The notes under the pieces: model-generated
Told to the model about the DNA's origin: nothing
The model's database searches: none
The model's input: the letters and a program-made list of their open reading frames with translations, nothing else
Source of the DNA: Caulobacterales bacterium
Lineage (GTDB): Bacteria; Pseudomonadota; Alphaproteobacteria; Caulobacterales; Caulobacteraceae
Assembly (NCBI GenBank): GCA_019510435.1
Contig: JAEKKJ010000028.1
Coordinates: forward strand, 1 to 46,400
Reading direction: 5' to 3'
Length of the DNA stretch: 46,400 bases
Program-made: the position numbers and the translations under genes
In this document: piece after piece, positions 10,833-18,977 of the stretch
How the letters are laid out: each line of letters opens with the position of its first letter
Numbering within the stretch: the first letter of the stretch is position 1

Positions 10833-12374
10833 ATGAGCCAGTCCGCCCAAGCCGCCGCCGGACCGCCCCCGCTCACCGGCGCGGCGCTCTACACCGCCGC
10901 CCTGCTGCTGGGCCTCGCCAACTTCATGGTGGTGCTGGACACGACGATTGCGAACGTGTCCGTGCCCCATATCGCCGGGGCCCTGGCGGTCTCGCCCAGC
11001 CAGGGCACCTGGGTGATCACCTCCTACAGCGTGGCCGAGGCGATCACCGTGCCGCTCACCGGCTGGCTGGCCCAGCGGTTCGGGCCGGTGAAGGTGTTCG
11101 CGGCCGGCATGGCCGGCTTCGGCCTCTTCTCCACCCTCTGCGGCCTCGCCCCCAGCTTCGCCATGCTGGTGGCCTTCCGGGTGATGCAGGGCCTCTGCGG
11201 CGGCCCGATCATGCCCATGTCCCAGACCCTGCTCCTGCAGATCTTCCCGAAGGACAAGGGGCCCCAGGCCCTGGGCCTGTGGAGCATGACCACGGTGGTG
11301 GCGCCGATCGCCGGCCCGATCCTGGGCGGGCTGATCTCCGACAACATGCACTGGAGCTGGATCTTCTTCATCAACATCCCGGTGGCGGCCCTGGTGGGCG
11401 TCGGCGCCTTCCGGATGCTGATTTCCCGCGACATGCGCGGCAAGCGCGTGCCGGTGGACTACGTCGGCCTCGGCCTGCTGGTGGTCTGGGTCGGCGCGAT
11501 GCAGATCATGCTCGACAAGGGCAAGGAGCTGGACTGGTTCTCGTCTAGCACGATCGTCACGCTGGCCATCGTGGCGGTGATCGGCTTCGCCGCCTTCCTG
11601 ATCTGGGAGCTGACCTCCGACAACCCGATCGTGAACCTCAAGGTGTTCCGCCACCGCGGGTTCGTGGTGGCGGTGACGACGCTCAGCCTCACCTTCGGGG
11701 CCTTCTTCGCCAGCGTGGTGCTGATCCCGCTCTGGCTGCAGACCTCCATGGGCTACACAGCCACCTGGGCCGGCTATGCGGGCTGCCTGAACGGCGTGCT
11801 GGCGGTGATCATGTCGCCCATCGTCGCCAAGCTGGTCGGCAAGGTCGACATCCGCGCCCTGGTCTCGTTCGGGGTCTTCTGGATGGCGGGCGTGGCCATG
11901 TGGCGGGCGTCCTTCACCACCGACGCCAACTTCTGGGTGATCGCCCTGCCGCAGTTCGTGCTGGGCTTCGCCATGCCGTTCTTCTTCATCCCGACGACGT
12001 CGCTCTCCCTATCGTCGGTGCTGCCGCAGGAGACCGCGGCGGCCGCCGGCCTGCAGAACTTCCTGCGAACCACGGCGGCGGCTTTCTCCACCTCGATCAT
12101 GACCACGGCGTGGGAGAACACCGCCACCGCCAAGCGCACCCTGATGGCCGGCGCCCTGCCGGACCCCCAGGCGGCGCTGGACACCATGACCGCCCGCGGC
12201 ATGAGCATGGACCAGGCCCTGCGCCAGCTCGAGGGCCTGGTGCAGACCCAGGCGGTGATGATCTCCACCAACCGCATGTTCGAGGTGACGGCTCTCGTGT
12301 TCGCCATCGCCGCCTCGATCATCTGGCTGGCGCCCAAGCCGAAGCGGGTGGCGGGCCCGGGCGGCGGGCACTAG
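10833..12374 (+). CDS. DHA2-family MFS multidrug transporter (EmrB/QacA type)
   Basis: A 513-residue proton-driven exporter with about 14 membrane helices. The start (LGLANFMVVLDTTIANVSVPHIAGAL) is the DHA2 signature in helix 1, and the motif C-like MTTVVAPIAGPILGG in helix 5 is typical of antiporters. Substrates are likely hydrophobic drugs or toxic metabolites (family knowledge). I chose the ATG at 10833, five bases after the adaptor stop, because the open frame upstream of it is only a shadow of the adaptor gene. Its TAG overlaps the TAG of the convergent SMI1 gene in a shared CTAG. Confidence 0.95.
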   Translation: MSQSAQAAAGPPPLTGAALYTAALLLGLANFMVVLDTTIANVSVPHIAGALAVSPSQGTWVITSYSVAEAITVPLTGWLAQRFGPVKVFAAGMAGFGLFSTLCGLAPSFAMLVAFRVMQGLCGGPIMPMSQTLLLQIFPKDKGPQALGLWSMTTVVAPIAGPILGGLISDNMHWSWIFFINIPVAALVGVGAFRMLISRDMRGKRVPVDYVGLGLLVVWVGAMQIMLDKGKELDWFSSSTIVTLAIVAVIGFAAFLIWELTSDNPIVNLKVFRHRGFVVAVTTLSLTFGAFFASVVLIPLWLQTSMGYTATWAGYAGCLNGVLAVIMSPIVAKLVGKVDIRALVSFGVFWMAGVAMWRASFTTDANFWVIALPQFVLGFAMPFFFIPTTSLSLSSVLPQETAAAAGLQNFLRTTAAAFSTSIMTTAWENTATAKRTLMAGALPDPQAALDTMTARGMSMDQALRQLEGLVQTQAVMISTNRMFEVTALVFAIAASIIWLAPKPKRVAGPGGGH

Positions 12375-13027
12375 GGGCGGGGCGCTTCCGCGCTGCGGAC
12401 ACCGCACTCGGAGACGCCGCTCGACCCATAGAGCCCCAGCCGCCAGGAGAGGCGGACTGGATCACCCGGCCGACCTGAGGGCGCCATGTGGGACCAGGGA
12501 CGCGCGAACTCAGGCCAGTGGGGCCTGAACGGCTGGTCGCAGTAAGCCAGGTCGGTCGGGAATTCCTTGGGCGCAACGTCACCGGTGGCGAGGCCCGCCA
12601 GGAAGTCCGTCATGTCGCAATCGAAGGCTTCAAAGGCCTGGAAGCCCCGATCCCAGACGACGACACCCCAGGCCTGGGGTGAGCTTCGTGGCAGCCACAG
12701 CAGATAGTCGCCATTGTCCGTCGAGCCGAACGGCAGCAGGCCTCCAGCGTCTGGCCACATGGGATAGGGCAGGTCCTCCAGGCCCTCGAAACTGTCGCAG
12801 ACCGCAGGAACCTTCGACTCCAGCCTCACATGCCGGTTGCTGGCGCGCGGAACATCAATGCCCAGGAACTCGAACCAGTACCCGCGCCCGTACAGCCGAA
12901 CCAGGTCCTTGTAGTCAGCGGGGAGCGCGATACCGAGCGCGGCTTCGATCGGCTCCCACGGCCCATGAAAGGCCTCGAATGGCCTCACCGGCGGCGGGAC
13001 GGCCTTGATCAGGGTCTCGATGGTCAC
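12371..13027 (-). CDS. SMI1/KNR4-family protein
   Basis: A 218-residue protein with the SMI1/KNR4 (SUKH) fold: WEPIEAALGIALPADYKDLVRLYGRGYW near residues 25-52, then GGLLPFGSTDNGDYLLWLP and DMTDFLAGL. In bacteria many SUKH proteins are immunity proteins of contact-dependent or polymorphic toxins (family knowledge). No toxin gene is adjacent, so it may be an orphan immunity protein or a housekeeping relative. It uses a GTG start (13027) with a weak ribosome site. A LexA-box-like sequence lies about 117 bases upstream. The stop overlaps the pump gene stop by 4 bases. Confidence 0.82.
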   Translation of the reverse strand: MTIETLIKAVPPPVRPFEAFHGPWEPIEAALGIALPADYKDLVRLYGRGYWFEFLGIDVPRASNRHVRLESKVPAVCDSFEGLEDLPYPMWPDAGGLLPFGSTDNGDYLLWLPRSSPQAWGVVVWDRGFQAFEAFDCDMTDFLAGLATGDVAPKEFPTDLAYCDQPFRPHWPEFARPWSHMAPSGRPGDPVRLSWRLGLYGSSGVSECGVRSAEAPRP

Positions 13028-13345
13028 CGGCGCGGCGTTCCGACAGGCTCAGGCACTGACGCTTCTCCGTTGGAGGGATTGGGGGGCCATCGCGACCGGC
13101 GCCCACGACAGCCGATGTTCGCCCGGCCTTGGCTGGGTGTCGAGAATAAAAAGGGAACAAATGTCGTATCGCGGTCGCAGAAGGGGCGCAGCTGTTGCGA
13201 GACGCGGGCGGACCGCGCGCCGCCCGGCGGCTCGCATCTACCGTGAGGTCTATAGCCCGGTCCCATCGGGACGATGGAGGAACCGGACTTCAGTGCCCTG
13301 CCGACTCTCGGCAACGCACCCGACATCGCTCAGGCCCCGGGTTCG
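13028..13345. other. Non-coding stretch between SMI1 and VOC genes
   Basis: About 318 bases with no convincing gene on either strand. The one notable element is a short AT-rich patch at 13,142-13,160 that contains a near-consensus alphaproteobacterial LexA site. The short open frames here show no conserved features. Confidence 0.6.
13144..13158 (-). promoter_or_regulatory. LexA-box-like site upstream of the SMI1 gene
   Basis: Read on the minus strand the sequence is GTTC, 7 bases (CCTTTTT), ATTC. The alphaproteobacterial LexA consensus is GTTC-N7-GTTC, so there is one mismatch. It sits in a locally AT-rich patch 117 bases before the SMI1 start codon. Function is inferred from sequence only. 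Confidence 0.4.
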
Positions 13346-13771
13346 TCAGTTCGCGCCGGCCTCGCCAGGTGCGCCGGCGGCCGCCATATCCATCCACACC
13401 GCCTCCCAGACGTGCCCGTCGGGATCGGCCAGGTGACGGTTGAGCATGAAGCCGAGGTCCTGCGCGGGGTCGATGTCGGCGGTCCCGCCATGCGCGGCGG
13501 CGGTCGCGGCCATGGCGTCCACGGCGGCCCGGCTCTCGCACGTCAGCGCCAGCATGACTTCGCTGGCGGTGGCGGGCGGAATCGGGCGGCTCGTGAACGT
13601 GCGCCACTTCGCATGGGTCAGCAGCATGACGAAGATGGTGTCCGATAGGACCATGCAGGCCGCGGTCTCATCGCTGAACTGCGGGTTCCTGATCAGCCCC
13701 AGCGCCTCGTAGAAGGCCGTCGACTTGGCCAGGTCGGCCACCGGCAGATTCACGAAAAGCATCTTCGACAT
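13346..13771 (-). CDS. VOC-family (glyoxalase/dioxygenase-fold) protein
   Basis: A 141-residue single-domain protein of the vicinal oxygen chelate superfamily. The N-terminal FVNLPVADLAKSTAFYEALGL is the hallmark first strand and helix, and the C-terminal DPDGHVWEAVWMD matches the metal-ligand Glu strand. The substrate is unknown; close relatives are annotated as glyoxalase or extradiol dioxygenase-like. The ATG at 13771 has GAGGGA upstream, whereas the longer frame to 13798 adds nine residues unlike the family. It is divergent from the MarR gene with a perfect operator between them, so MarR control is likely. Confidence 0.88.
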   Translation of the reverse strand: MSKMLFVNLPVADLAKSTAFYEALGLIRNPQFSDETAACMVLSDTIFVMLLTHAKWRTFTSRPIPPATASEVMLALTCESRAAVDAMAATAAAHGGTADIDPAQDLGFMLNRHLADPDGHVWEAVWMDMAAAGAPGEAGAN

Positions 13772-13849
13772 TGTTTTCCCTCGCCTGGAGCAGCGCATGC
13801 CTTCTCGAAGGGGTCGCGCCGCGCTATTGTCTCTCTGTCAAGCTTCTAG

Positions 13850-13883
13850 GGACAAAGTATCTTGATATCAAGATACTTTGTCC
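13850..13883. promoter_or_regulatory. 34-bp perfect palindrome, likely MarR operator
   Basis: The sequence from 13850 to 13883 is its own reverse complement over all 34 bases. The core is TATCTTGATATCAAGATA. It lies between the start codons of the divergent VOC and MarR genes and ends just before the GGAGGG ribosome site of marR. MarR dimers bind palindromes of this kind, so it is read as the shared operator. Confidence 0.85.
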
Positions 13884-13899
13884 GGAGGGATAACCTGCC

Positions 13900-14382
13900 T
13901 TGGATCGTGCCGAAGCCGCCGCAAAACAATGGGCCCGTGAGCGGCCCGATCTTCCCATGCTGCCGGTGGAAACCATCGGGCGATTGCTGGACGCCGCCGC
14001 TCGGGTGACGCGGGACCACATGAACCCGTTGCTCGCCGAGGTGGGTCTGCATGTGGGTGAGTTCGATGTCCTGACGCCGCTCCGGCGTTCTGGAGCGCCC
14101 TACGTCCTCTCGCCCACCCAACTCTCTGAGGCGGCCCTGATCTCGTCTGGCGGTATGACGGACCGGTTGGACCGATTGGAGCGCGCCGGACTGGTGGAGC
14201 GCCGGCCCGATCCTCATGATCGCCGGGGTCGACAGATCGCCCTTACCGCTGCGGGCAAGCGCGTGATCGACGACATGATAGGCCGCATGGTGGCGATGGA
14301 GACCGAGTTGCTGTCGGTCCTCACCGAGGCGGAGCAGAAGAAGCTCAATGCCCTTCTCAAGAAGCTGCTCGCAGGGATCTAG
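13900..14382 (+). CDS. MarR-family transcriptional regulator
   Basis: A 160-residue winged-helix repressor. The DNA-binding region includes LSPTQLSEAALISSGGMTDRLDRLERAGLVERRPDPHDRRGRQIALTAAGK (about residues 69-119), with the DxRGR wing typical of MarR. Flanking helices form the dimer interface. The predicted start is TTG at 13900, eleven bases after GGAGGG; no ATG fits before the conserved region. It is divergent from the VOC gene over the long palindrome and probably regulates both genes in response to a small phenolic or similar ligand (inference from family). Confidence 0.9.
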   Translation: MDRAEAAAKQWARERPDLPMLPVETIGRLLDAAARVTRDHMNPLLAEVGLHVGEFDVLTPLRRSGAPYVLSPTQLSEAALISSGGMTDRLDRLERAGLVERRPDPHDRRGRQIALTAAGKRVIDDMIGRMVAMETELLSVLTEAEQKKLNALLKKLLAGI

Positions 14383-14433
14383 CCGCTCGGCGCGCGATCG
14401 GCCCTGGGGCAGACGCTCCCGCCCGCCAGGTCG

Positions 14434-14820
14434 TCAGGCGGCGGCCACCACCTCGATCTCGACCAGCCACTCCGGCGACAGGGTCTGGACGACGATCGCC
14501 GTCGTGGGGACGCGCCGGTCCCCGAGCGCCGCAATGCGCGCCGTGGCGTTCGCGTCCGCATAGCTGCCGTCACGCAGATAGCTGGTCAGGCGCACGATAT
14601 TGTCGGTGGTCATGTCGGCGCTGGCCAGGATCGCGCGGATGTTCGACCAGATCAGCCTGAGCTGGGCGTCGAGGTCCGCGCCGGGCGCGCCGTCGGGGTC
14701 GAGCCCCATGGTTCCGCTCACGAAGAGGAAGCGCTGCGGGGCGACCACCTCCATGGCGTGTACATAGTCGTCGGTCGCCGGATAGACGCCGGCGGTCGGG
14801 TTGCGGGGGATCAGGGCCAT
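14434..14820 (-). CDS. Rid-family (YjgF/YER057c/UK114) protein lacking the catalytic Arg
   Basis: A 128-residue member of the Rid superfamily with a complete fold: FLFVSGTMGLDPDG, QLRLIWSNIRAILASADMTTDNIVRLTSYL, and the C-terminal strand VEIEVVAAA. Archetypal RidA uses an Arg in PARSCVEV to bind the imine substrate; here the segment reads PTTAIVVQTL, so that Arg is replaced by Thr. The conserved Glu in the last strand is kept. It is therefore probably a Rid subfamily member without 2-aminoacrylate deaminase activity. It converges on the marR gene. Confidence 0.88.
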   Translation of the reverse strand: MALIPRNPTAGVYPATDDYVHAMEVVAPQRFLFVSGTMGLDPDGAPGADLDAQLRLIWSNIRAILASADMTTDNIVRLTSYLRDGSYADANATARIAALGDRRVPTTAIVVQTLSPEWLVEIEVVAAA

Positions 14821-14884
14821 GGCGGGAGGTTAGCTTGTCCCGACCGTGCCGATCCAGCCCGCGCCGCAGCCGCACGTCCCTGGG

Positions 14885-15433
14885 CTAGTGCACGGCCTGG
14901 GGCTGCTCCGCGGCGGGCGCGGCGACCGTCCCGTTTTCGCTGGCGCTCAGCACCGCGCCCTCAAGCTCGGCCGGGGCGGGGGGCTCGTAGATGGCCTCGA
15001 GCATTTCGAACATCTGCGGTGTCACCTCCATGACGAAGGTCTCGCCCTTGGCGGCGTTGCGGTCGGCGACGCGGGCGCGGCGGACCGCCTGCGGCGCGTC
15101 GACGAAGTGCCACTGTATCGACAGGCTCTTGGCCTCGGCGATCTGGCGGATGCGCTCGCGGTCAGCCCGCCGCATGGCGCCGGTGTCGATGACCACCGAG
15201 GCCCCGGCGGCCAGCACGGCCTCGGCGGTGGACCAGATCAGGGCGTTGCAGCGGGCGAGGCGCTCCAGCATCCAGGCGAACTCGATGGGACCCTTGAGGT
15301 CGGGCCCGAACAGGCGCGCGCCCCATTCGTCGAGCACGAAGGCGACCGCGCCCTCGCGGTGGGCCAAGGCATGGGCGTAGGTGGTCTTCCCTGCGGCGCA
15401 GGGCCCGAAGATCACGTTGAGCGTGGCTGGCAA
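14885..15433 (-). CDS. P-loop kinase-like ATP-binding protein
   Basis: A 182-residue protein with a Walker A motif GPCAAGKTT at residues 10-18, then VAFVLDEWGARLFGPD and ASVVIDTGAMRRADRERI, the pattern of AAA_33 or zeta-toxin-like small kinases. An Arg-rich segment (AVRRARVADRNAAKGETFVMEVTPQMFEMLEAIYEPP) matches the lid region. Substrate unknown. I chose TTG at 15433 because AAGGGAGG lies 6 bases before it and the P-loop then begins near residue 10 as is usual. An ATG at 15475 would add 14 residues. Confidence 0.8.
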   Translation of the reverse strand: MPATLNVIFGPCAAGKTTYAHALAHREGAVAFVLDEWGARLFGPDLKGPIEFAWMLERLARCNALIWSTAEAVLAAGASVVIDTGAMRRADRERIRQIAEAKSLSIQWHFVDAPQAVRRARVADRNAAKGETFVMEVTPQMFEMLEAIYEPPAPAELEGAVLSASENGTVAAPAAEQPQAVH

Positions 15434-15667
15434 GGCGCTTCCTCCCTTGGATCTCGGGAGCAATGCGGCGTTCATGCTCCCCCTGGCGCGTGCAACGGCT
15501 CAGCTTGAGCTTCGTTCCCCGCCGACGACCCGTCGTAGGTCCGCTGAGGGTCGATCGCTCGCCATGGCTTCCGGCCAGGATCGGGACGTCCAAGACCCCC
15601 GCCCTGGCGTGGCCAGCGGTCTTTGCCCATCACGGGCCAGGGGTGTAATCTGCCCCGGAGTTCTCGG

Positions 15668-15952
15668 ATGGAAGCGATGAGCGACGCTGTTGGCCCTGGC
15701 GACCTGGTTCTATGCGTAAACGCCGCCCCCAATCACGTCACGGGACGGCCGGCGCCGCTTCAGGCCGGTGAGACCTACCGGGTGATCGGGGTCATGGACT
15801 TCGCCTGCCCGTGCGGACGGTCCGACGCCTTGCTCGACGTGGGCATCGATTTCGCCTGGTGCCAGACGCGCTTCCGCCTCCTGCCAAAGCCCAAGGCCCA
15901 GGCCAGGACCCGGCGCGTTTCGGCGCCCAGGGAGACCGAGACCGTTCGCTAA
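15668..15952 (+). CDS. Hypothetical protein with Cys-containing SH3-like fold
   Basis: A 94-residue soluble protein. GDLVLCVNAAPNHVTGRPAPLQAGETYRVIGVMDF looks like a short beta-barrel, followed by CPCGRSDALLDVGIDFAWCQTRFRLLPK and a basic tail. Three Cys (two as CPC, one in WCQTRF) could bind a metal but this is unproven. The ATG at 15668 has GGAG 7 bases upstream; a second ATG three codons on is possible. I do not recognise a named family. It converges on ugd with 27 bases between the stops. Confidence 0.65.
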   Translation: MEAMSDAVGPGDLVLCVNAAPNHVTGRPAPLQAGETYRVIGVMDFACPCGRSDALLDVGIDFAWCQTRFRLLPKPKAQARTRRVSAPRETETVR

Positions 15953-15979
15953 CAGCGGCCGGCCCCGATCCACAACCCG

Positions 15980-17281
15980 CTACGCCCGACCCACGCTGGT
16001 ATAGGCAAAGCCCCGCGCCTTCATGTCGGCGGGCTTGTAGATGTTGCGCAGGTCCACGAGGGCCGGGCGCTTCATCAGGAGCTTGATGCGGTCCAGGTCC
16101 AGGGCGCGGAACTGGTCCCATTCGGTGATGATCACCAGCACGTCGGCGCCCTCGGCCACGGCGTAGGGGTCGTCCTTGAAGTCGACGCCGGTGAGCAGCT
16201 TCTGCGCCTCGTGACCCTCGGGGTCGAAGGCCTGGACCTTGGCGCCCTTGTCCTGCAGCGCCGGCACGATGGCCAGCGAGGGCGCGTCACGCATGTCGTC
16301 GGTGTTGGGCTTGAAGGTCAGGCCCAGGATGCCGACCGTCTTGCCCTTCAGGTCCCCGTCCAGCGCCTTGACCACCTTGCGGGCCATGGCCCGCTTGCGC
16401 TCGTCGTTGACCTTGATGGTGGTCTCCACCAGCTCCACCGGGCTGCCGGCGTCACGGGCGGTGCGCACCAGGGCGATGGTGTCCTTCGGGAAGCAGGAGC
16501 CGCCATAGCCGGGGCCGGCGTTCAGGAACTTGTTGCCGATGCGCCCGTCCAGGCCGATGCCGCGCGCCACCTGCTGCACGTCCGCGCCCACCGCCTCGCA
16601 GAGGTCGGCCATCTCGTTGATGTAGGTGATCTTCAGGGCCAGGAAGGCGTTGGCCGCGTACTTGATCAGCTCGCTGGTGCGCCGGCTGGTGAACAGGATC
16701 GGCGTCTCGTTGAGGTAGAGCGGCCGGTAGAGCTCGCGCATGATCGCCTGCGCCCGCTCGTCCTCGGTGCCGACCACCACGCGGTCGGGCCGCTTGAAGT
16801 CCTCGATCGCGGCGCCTTCGCGCAGGAACTCGGGGTTGGAGACGATGGCCACTTCGGCGTCGGGCCGCTTGCGCTTGAAGATCGCCTCGATCTCGTCGCC
16901 GGTGCCCACCGGGACGGTGGACTTGGTGACCACCACGGTGAAGCCCTGGACCAGGCCCGCGATCTCCTCGGCGGCGGCATAGACGTAGGAGAGGTCCGCA
17001 TAGCCATCGCCGCGGCGCGAGGGGGTGCCCACGCCGATGAACACCGCGTCCGCCTCGCGGATCGCCTTGGTGGCGTCGGTGTCGAAGAACAGGCGGCCCG
17101 CCTTGACGTTGGAGGCCACCAGGCTGTCCAGGCCCGGCTCGTAGATCGGGATGCCGCCGGACTTCAGCTGCTCGATCTTGCCCGCGTCCTTGTCGATGCA
17201 GGTGACGATGTGGCCGAAGTCGGCGAAACAGGCCCCGCTGACCAGGCCCACATAGCCCGTCCCGATCATCGCCACGCGCAT
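15980..17281 (-). CDS. ugd: UDP-glucose 6-dehydrogenase
   Basis: Oxidises UDP-glucose to UDP-glucuronate with NAD, for acidic polysaccharide or lipid A sugars. The length of 433 residues is standard. The NAD fingerprint MIGTGYVGL lies at the N-terminus, FIGVGTPS follows, and the catalytic Cys263 sits in GYGGSCFPKD. The central dimer helix and the C-terminal LGLTFKPNTDDMRDAPS are intact. The wider family includes GDP-mannose dehydrogenases, but the sequence fits the UDP-glucose enzyme and galU is nearby. It follows the phosphohexomutase gene on the same strand after about 105 bases. Confidence 0.95.
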   Translation of the reverse strand: MRVAMIGTGYVGLVSGACFADFGHIVTCIDKDAGKIEQLKSGGIPIYEPGLDSLVASNVKAGRLFFDTDATKAIREADAVFIGVGTPSRRGDGYADLSYVYAAAEEIAGLVQGFTVVVTKSTVPVGTGDEIEAIFKRKRPDAEVAIVSNPEFLREGAAIEDFKRPDRVVVGTEDERAQAIMRELYRPLYLNETPILFTSRRTSELIKYAANAFLALKITYINEMADLCEAVGADVQQVARGIGLDGRIGNKFLNAGPGYGGSCFPKDTIALVRTARDAGSPVELVETTIKVNDERKRAMARKVVKALDGDLKGKTVGILGLTFKPNTDDMRDAPSLAIVPALQDKGAKVQAFDPEGHEAQKLLTGVDFKDDPYAVAEGADVLVIITEWDQFRALDLDRIKLLMKRPALVDLRNIYKPADMKARGFAYTSVGRA

Positions 17282-17386
17282 CAGCTACTCCCTTGGAAAG
17301 CGGGGCCTTTCACCATGCCCCGACAGCCGCCGCAACCGCGCCGGCACAACTCTTTCGCGCTGCAGCAAAAAGGGCGCCGCAGCGGC

Positions 17387-18889
17387 TCAGATCTGCTGGT
17401 TGTAGGCGCCCACCTGCGGCCGCTTGGCCAAGCGCGGCTTCACCTCGTCGCGGAACAGGGCGCGCATGTCGTCCTCCGACCGCGTGCTCTCGACCACCAC
17501 CACGATCTCCGGCTTGTTGGACGAGGCGCGCACCAGCACCCATGAGCCGTCCTCCAGCGCCACGCGCACGCCGTTGACCGTGATCACCTCGGCGATCTTG
17601 CGGCCCAGGATCGTGCCGCCCGCCTTGGCCAGCGCCTCGTACTCGGCGACGACGCCGTCGACCACGCCGTACTTCTCCTCGTCGGCGCAGTGGGGGCTCA
17701 TGGTCAGGGAGGTGAAGGCGACCGGCAGGGCCTTCTTCAGGTCCGACAGCTTCTTGCCCGGGTTGCGGTCCAGCATGGCCAGGATCGCGGCGGCCGCCAC
17801 CAGGCCGTCGTCATAGCCGCGGCCGTGCGGGGCGTTGAAGAAGAAGTGGCCGCTCTTCTCGAACCCGGCCAGGGCGCCCAGCTCGGCGGTCTTGCGCTTG
17901 ATGTAGCTGTGGCCGGTCTTCCAGTAGACGGTCCGGGCGCCGTTCTTCTTCAGCACCTCGTCGGTGGCGAAGAGGCCGGTGGACTTCACGTCGACGATGA
18001 AGGTGGCGTCCTTGTGCAGGTCGGAGAGGTCGCGGGCCAGCATCAAGCCGATCTTGTCGGCAAAGATCTCCTCGCCCTCGTCGTCCACCACCCCGCAGCG
18101 GTCGCCGTCGCCGTCAAAGCCCAGGGCCACGTCCGCCCCGTGGATCTTCACCGCCTCGGCCATGGCGTGCAGCATGACGCTGTCTTCGGGATTGGGGTTG
18201 TAGCGCGGGAAGGTCCAGTCCAGGTCGCAGTCCATCTCGATGACCACCGCCACCCCCATCCGGGCCAGGGCCCGCGGGGCGAAGGCGCCGGCCGTGCCGT
18301 TGCCGCAGGCGGCCACCACGGTCAGCGGGCGTTTCAGGCTGATGCGATTGGCGGCGTCCTCGATGTAGCGCTCGGCCACGCCGACGATGTGGGCCACCGA
18401 GCCGCCGGGTCGCTGGGCCCACTTGCCGCCGAGCACGATCTCCTTCAGTCGGCCCATCTCGTCGGGGCCGAAGGTCAGCGGCCGCTGGGCGCCCATCTTC
18501 ACGCCCGTCCAGCCGTTCTCGTTGTGGCTGGCGGTGACCATGGCCACGCAGGGCGCGTCCAGGTCGAACTGGGCGAAATAGGCCATCGGCGAGACCGCCA
18601 GGCCGATGTCCAGCACCTCGCACCCCGCCGCCACCAGGCCGATGGTCAGGGCCTGCTTGATGGAAAGCGAATAGCTGCGGAAGTCATGGCCGACCACGAT
18701 CCGCGTCTGGCCCATCTCGTGGATCAGCGTGCCCAGGCCCAGGCCCAGCGCCTGGACGCCCAGGAGGTTGATCTCCGGCCCGAACAGCCAGCGCGCGTCG
18801 TACTCGCGAAAGCCCGTGGCCTTCACCAGCGGGTTGTTCTCGTAATCCCAGGTGTTGGGGGACAGGTCGGCGCGAGGGACGGGCAGCAT
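17387..18889 (-). CDS. Phosphomannomutase/phosphoglucomutase
   Basis: A 500-residue alpha-D-phosphohexomutase. FREYDARW near the N-terminus, the phosphoserine loop VTASHNENGWTGVKMG, the metal-binding FDGDGDRCGVVD and the C-terminal phosphate loop VRASSNKPEIVVVVES are all present. It supplies mannose-1-phosphate or glucose-1-phosphate to sugar-nucleotide enzymes such as GalU; which hexose it prefers cannot be told from sequence. The ATG at 18889 has GGAG 5 bases upstream, while a GTG at 18904 would add five residues. It probably shares a transcript with kdsD upstream. Confidence 0.93.
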   Translation of the reverse strand: MLPVPRADLSPNTWDYENNPLVKATGFREYDARWLFGPEINLLGVQALGLGLGTLIHEMGQTRIVVGHDFRSYSLSIKQALTIGLVAAGCEVLDIGLAVSPMAYFAQFDLDAPCVAMVTASHNENGWTGVKMGAQRPLTFGPDEMGRLKEIVLGGKWAQRPGGSVAHIVGVAERYIEDAANRISLKRPLTVVAACGNGTAGAFAPRALARMGVAVVIEMDCDLDWTFPRYNPNPEDSVMLHAMAEAVKIHGADVALGFDGDGDRCGVVDDEGEEIFADKIGLMLARDLSDLHKDATFIVDVKSTGLFATDEVLKKNGARTVYWKTGHSYIKRKTAELGALAGFEKSGHFFFNAPHGRGYDDGLVAAAAILAMLDRNPGKKLSDLKKALPVAFTSLTMSPHCADEEKYGVVDGVVAEYEALAKAGGTILGRKIAEVITVNGVRVALEDGSWVLVRASSNKPEIVVVVESTRSEDDMRALFRDEVKPRLAKRPQVGAYNQQI

Positions 18890-18977
18890 CGGGGCTCCGG
18901 GCACGTGACGGTCGAGGCGCTTGTTTAACGGGCCGATGCGGCGGCGGCCACATCGGAGGCGGGGTCGATGGCGCTGG

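Noticed and set aside
13005..13436. A 143-codon rightward frame starting beside the LexA-like box
   Set aside because: It is Arg/Ser/Pro-rich without a recognisable domain, has no Shine-Dalgarno and overlaps the VOC gene.
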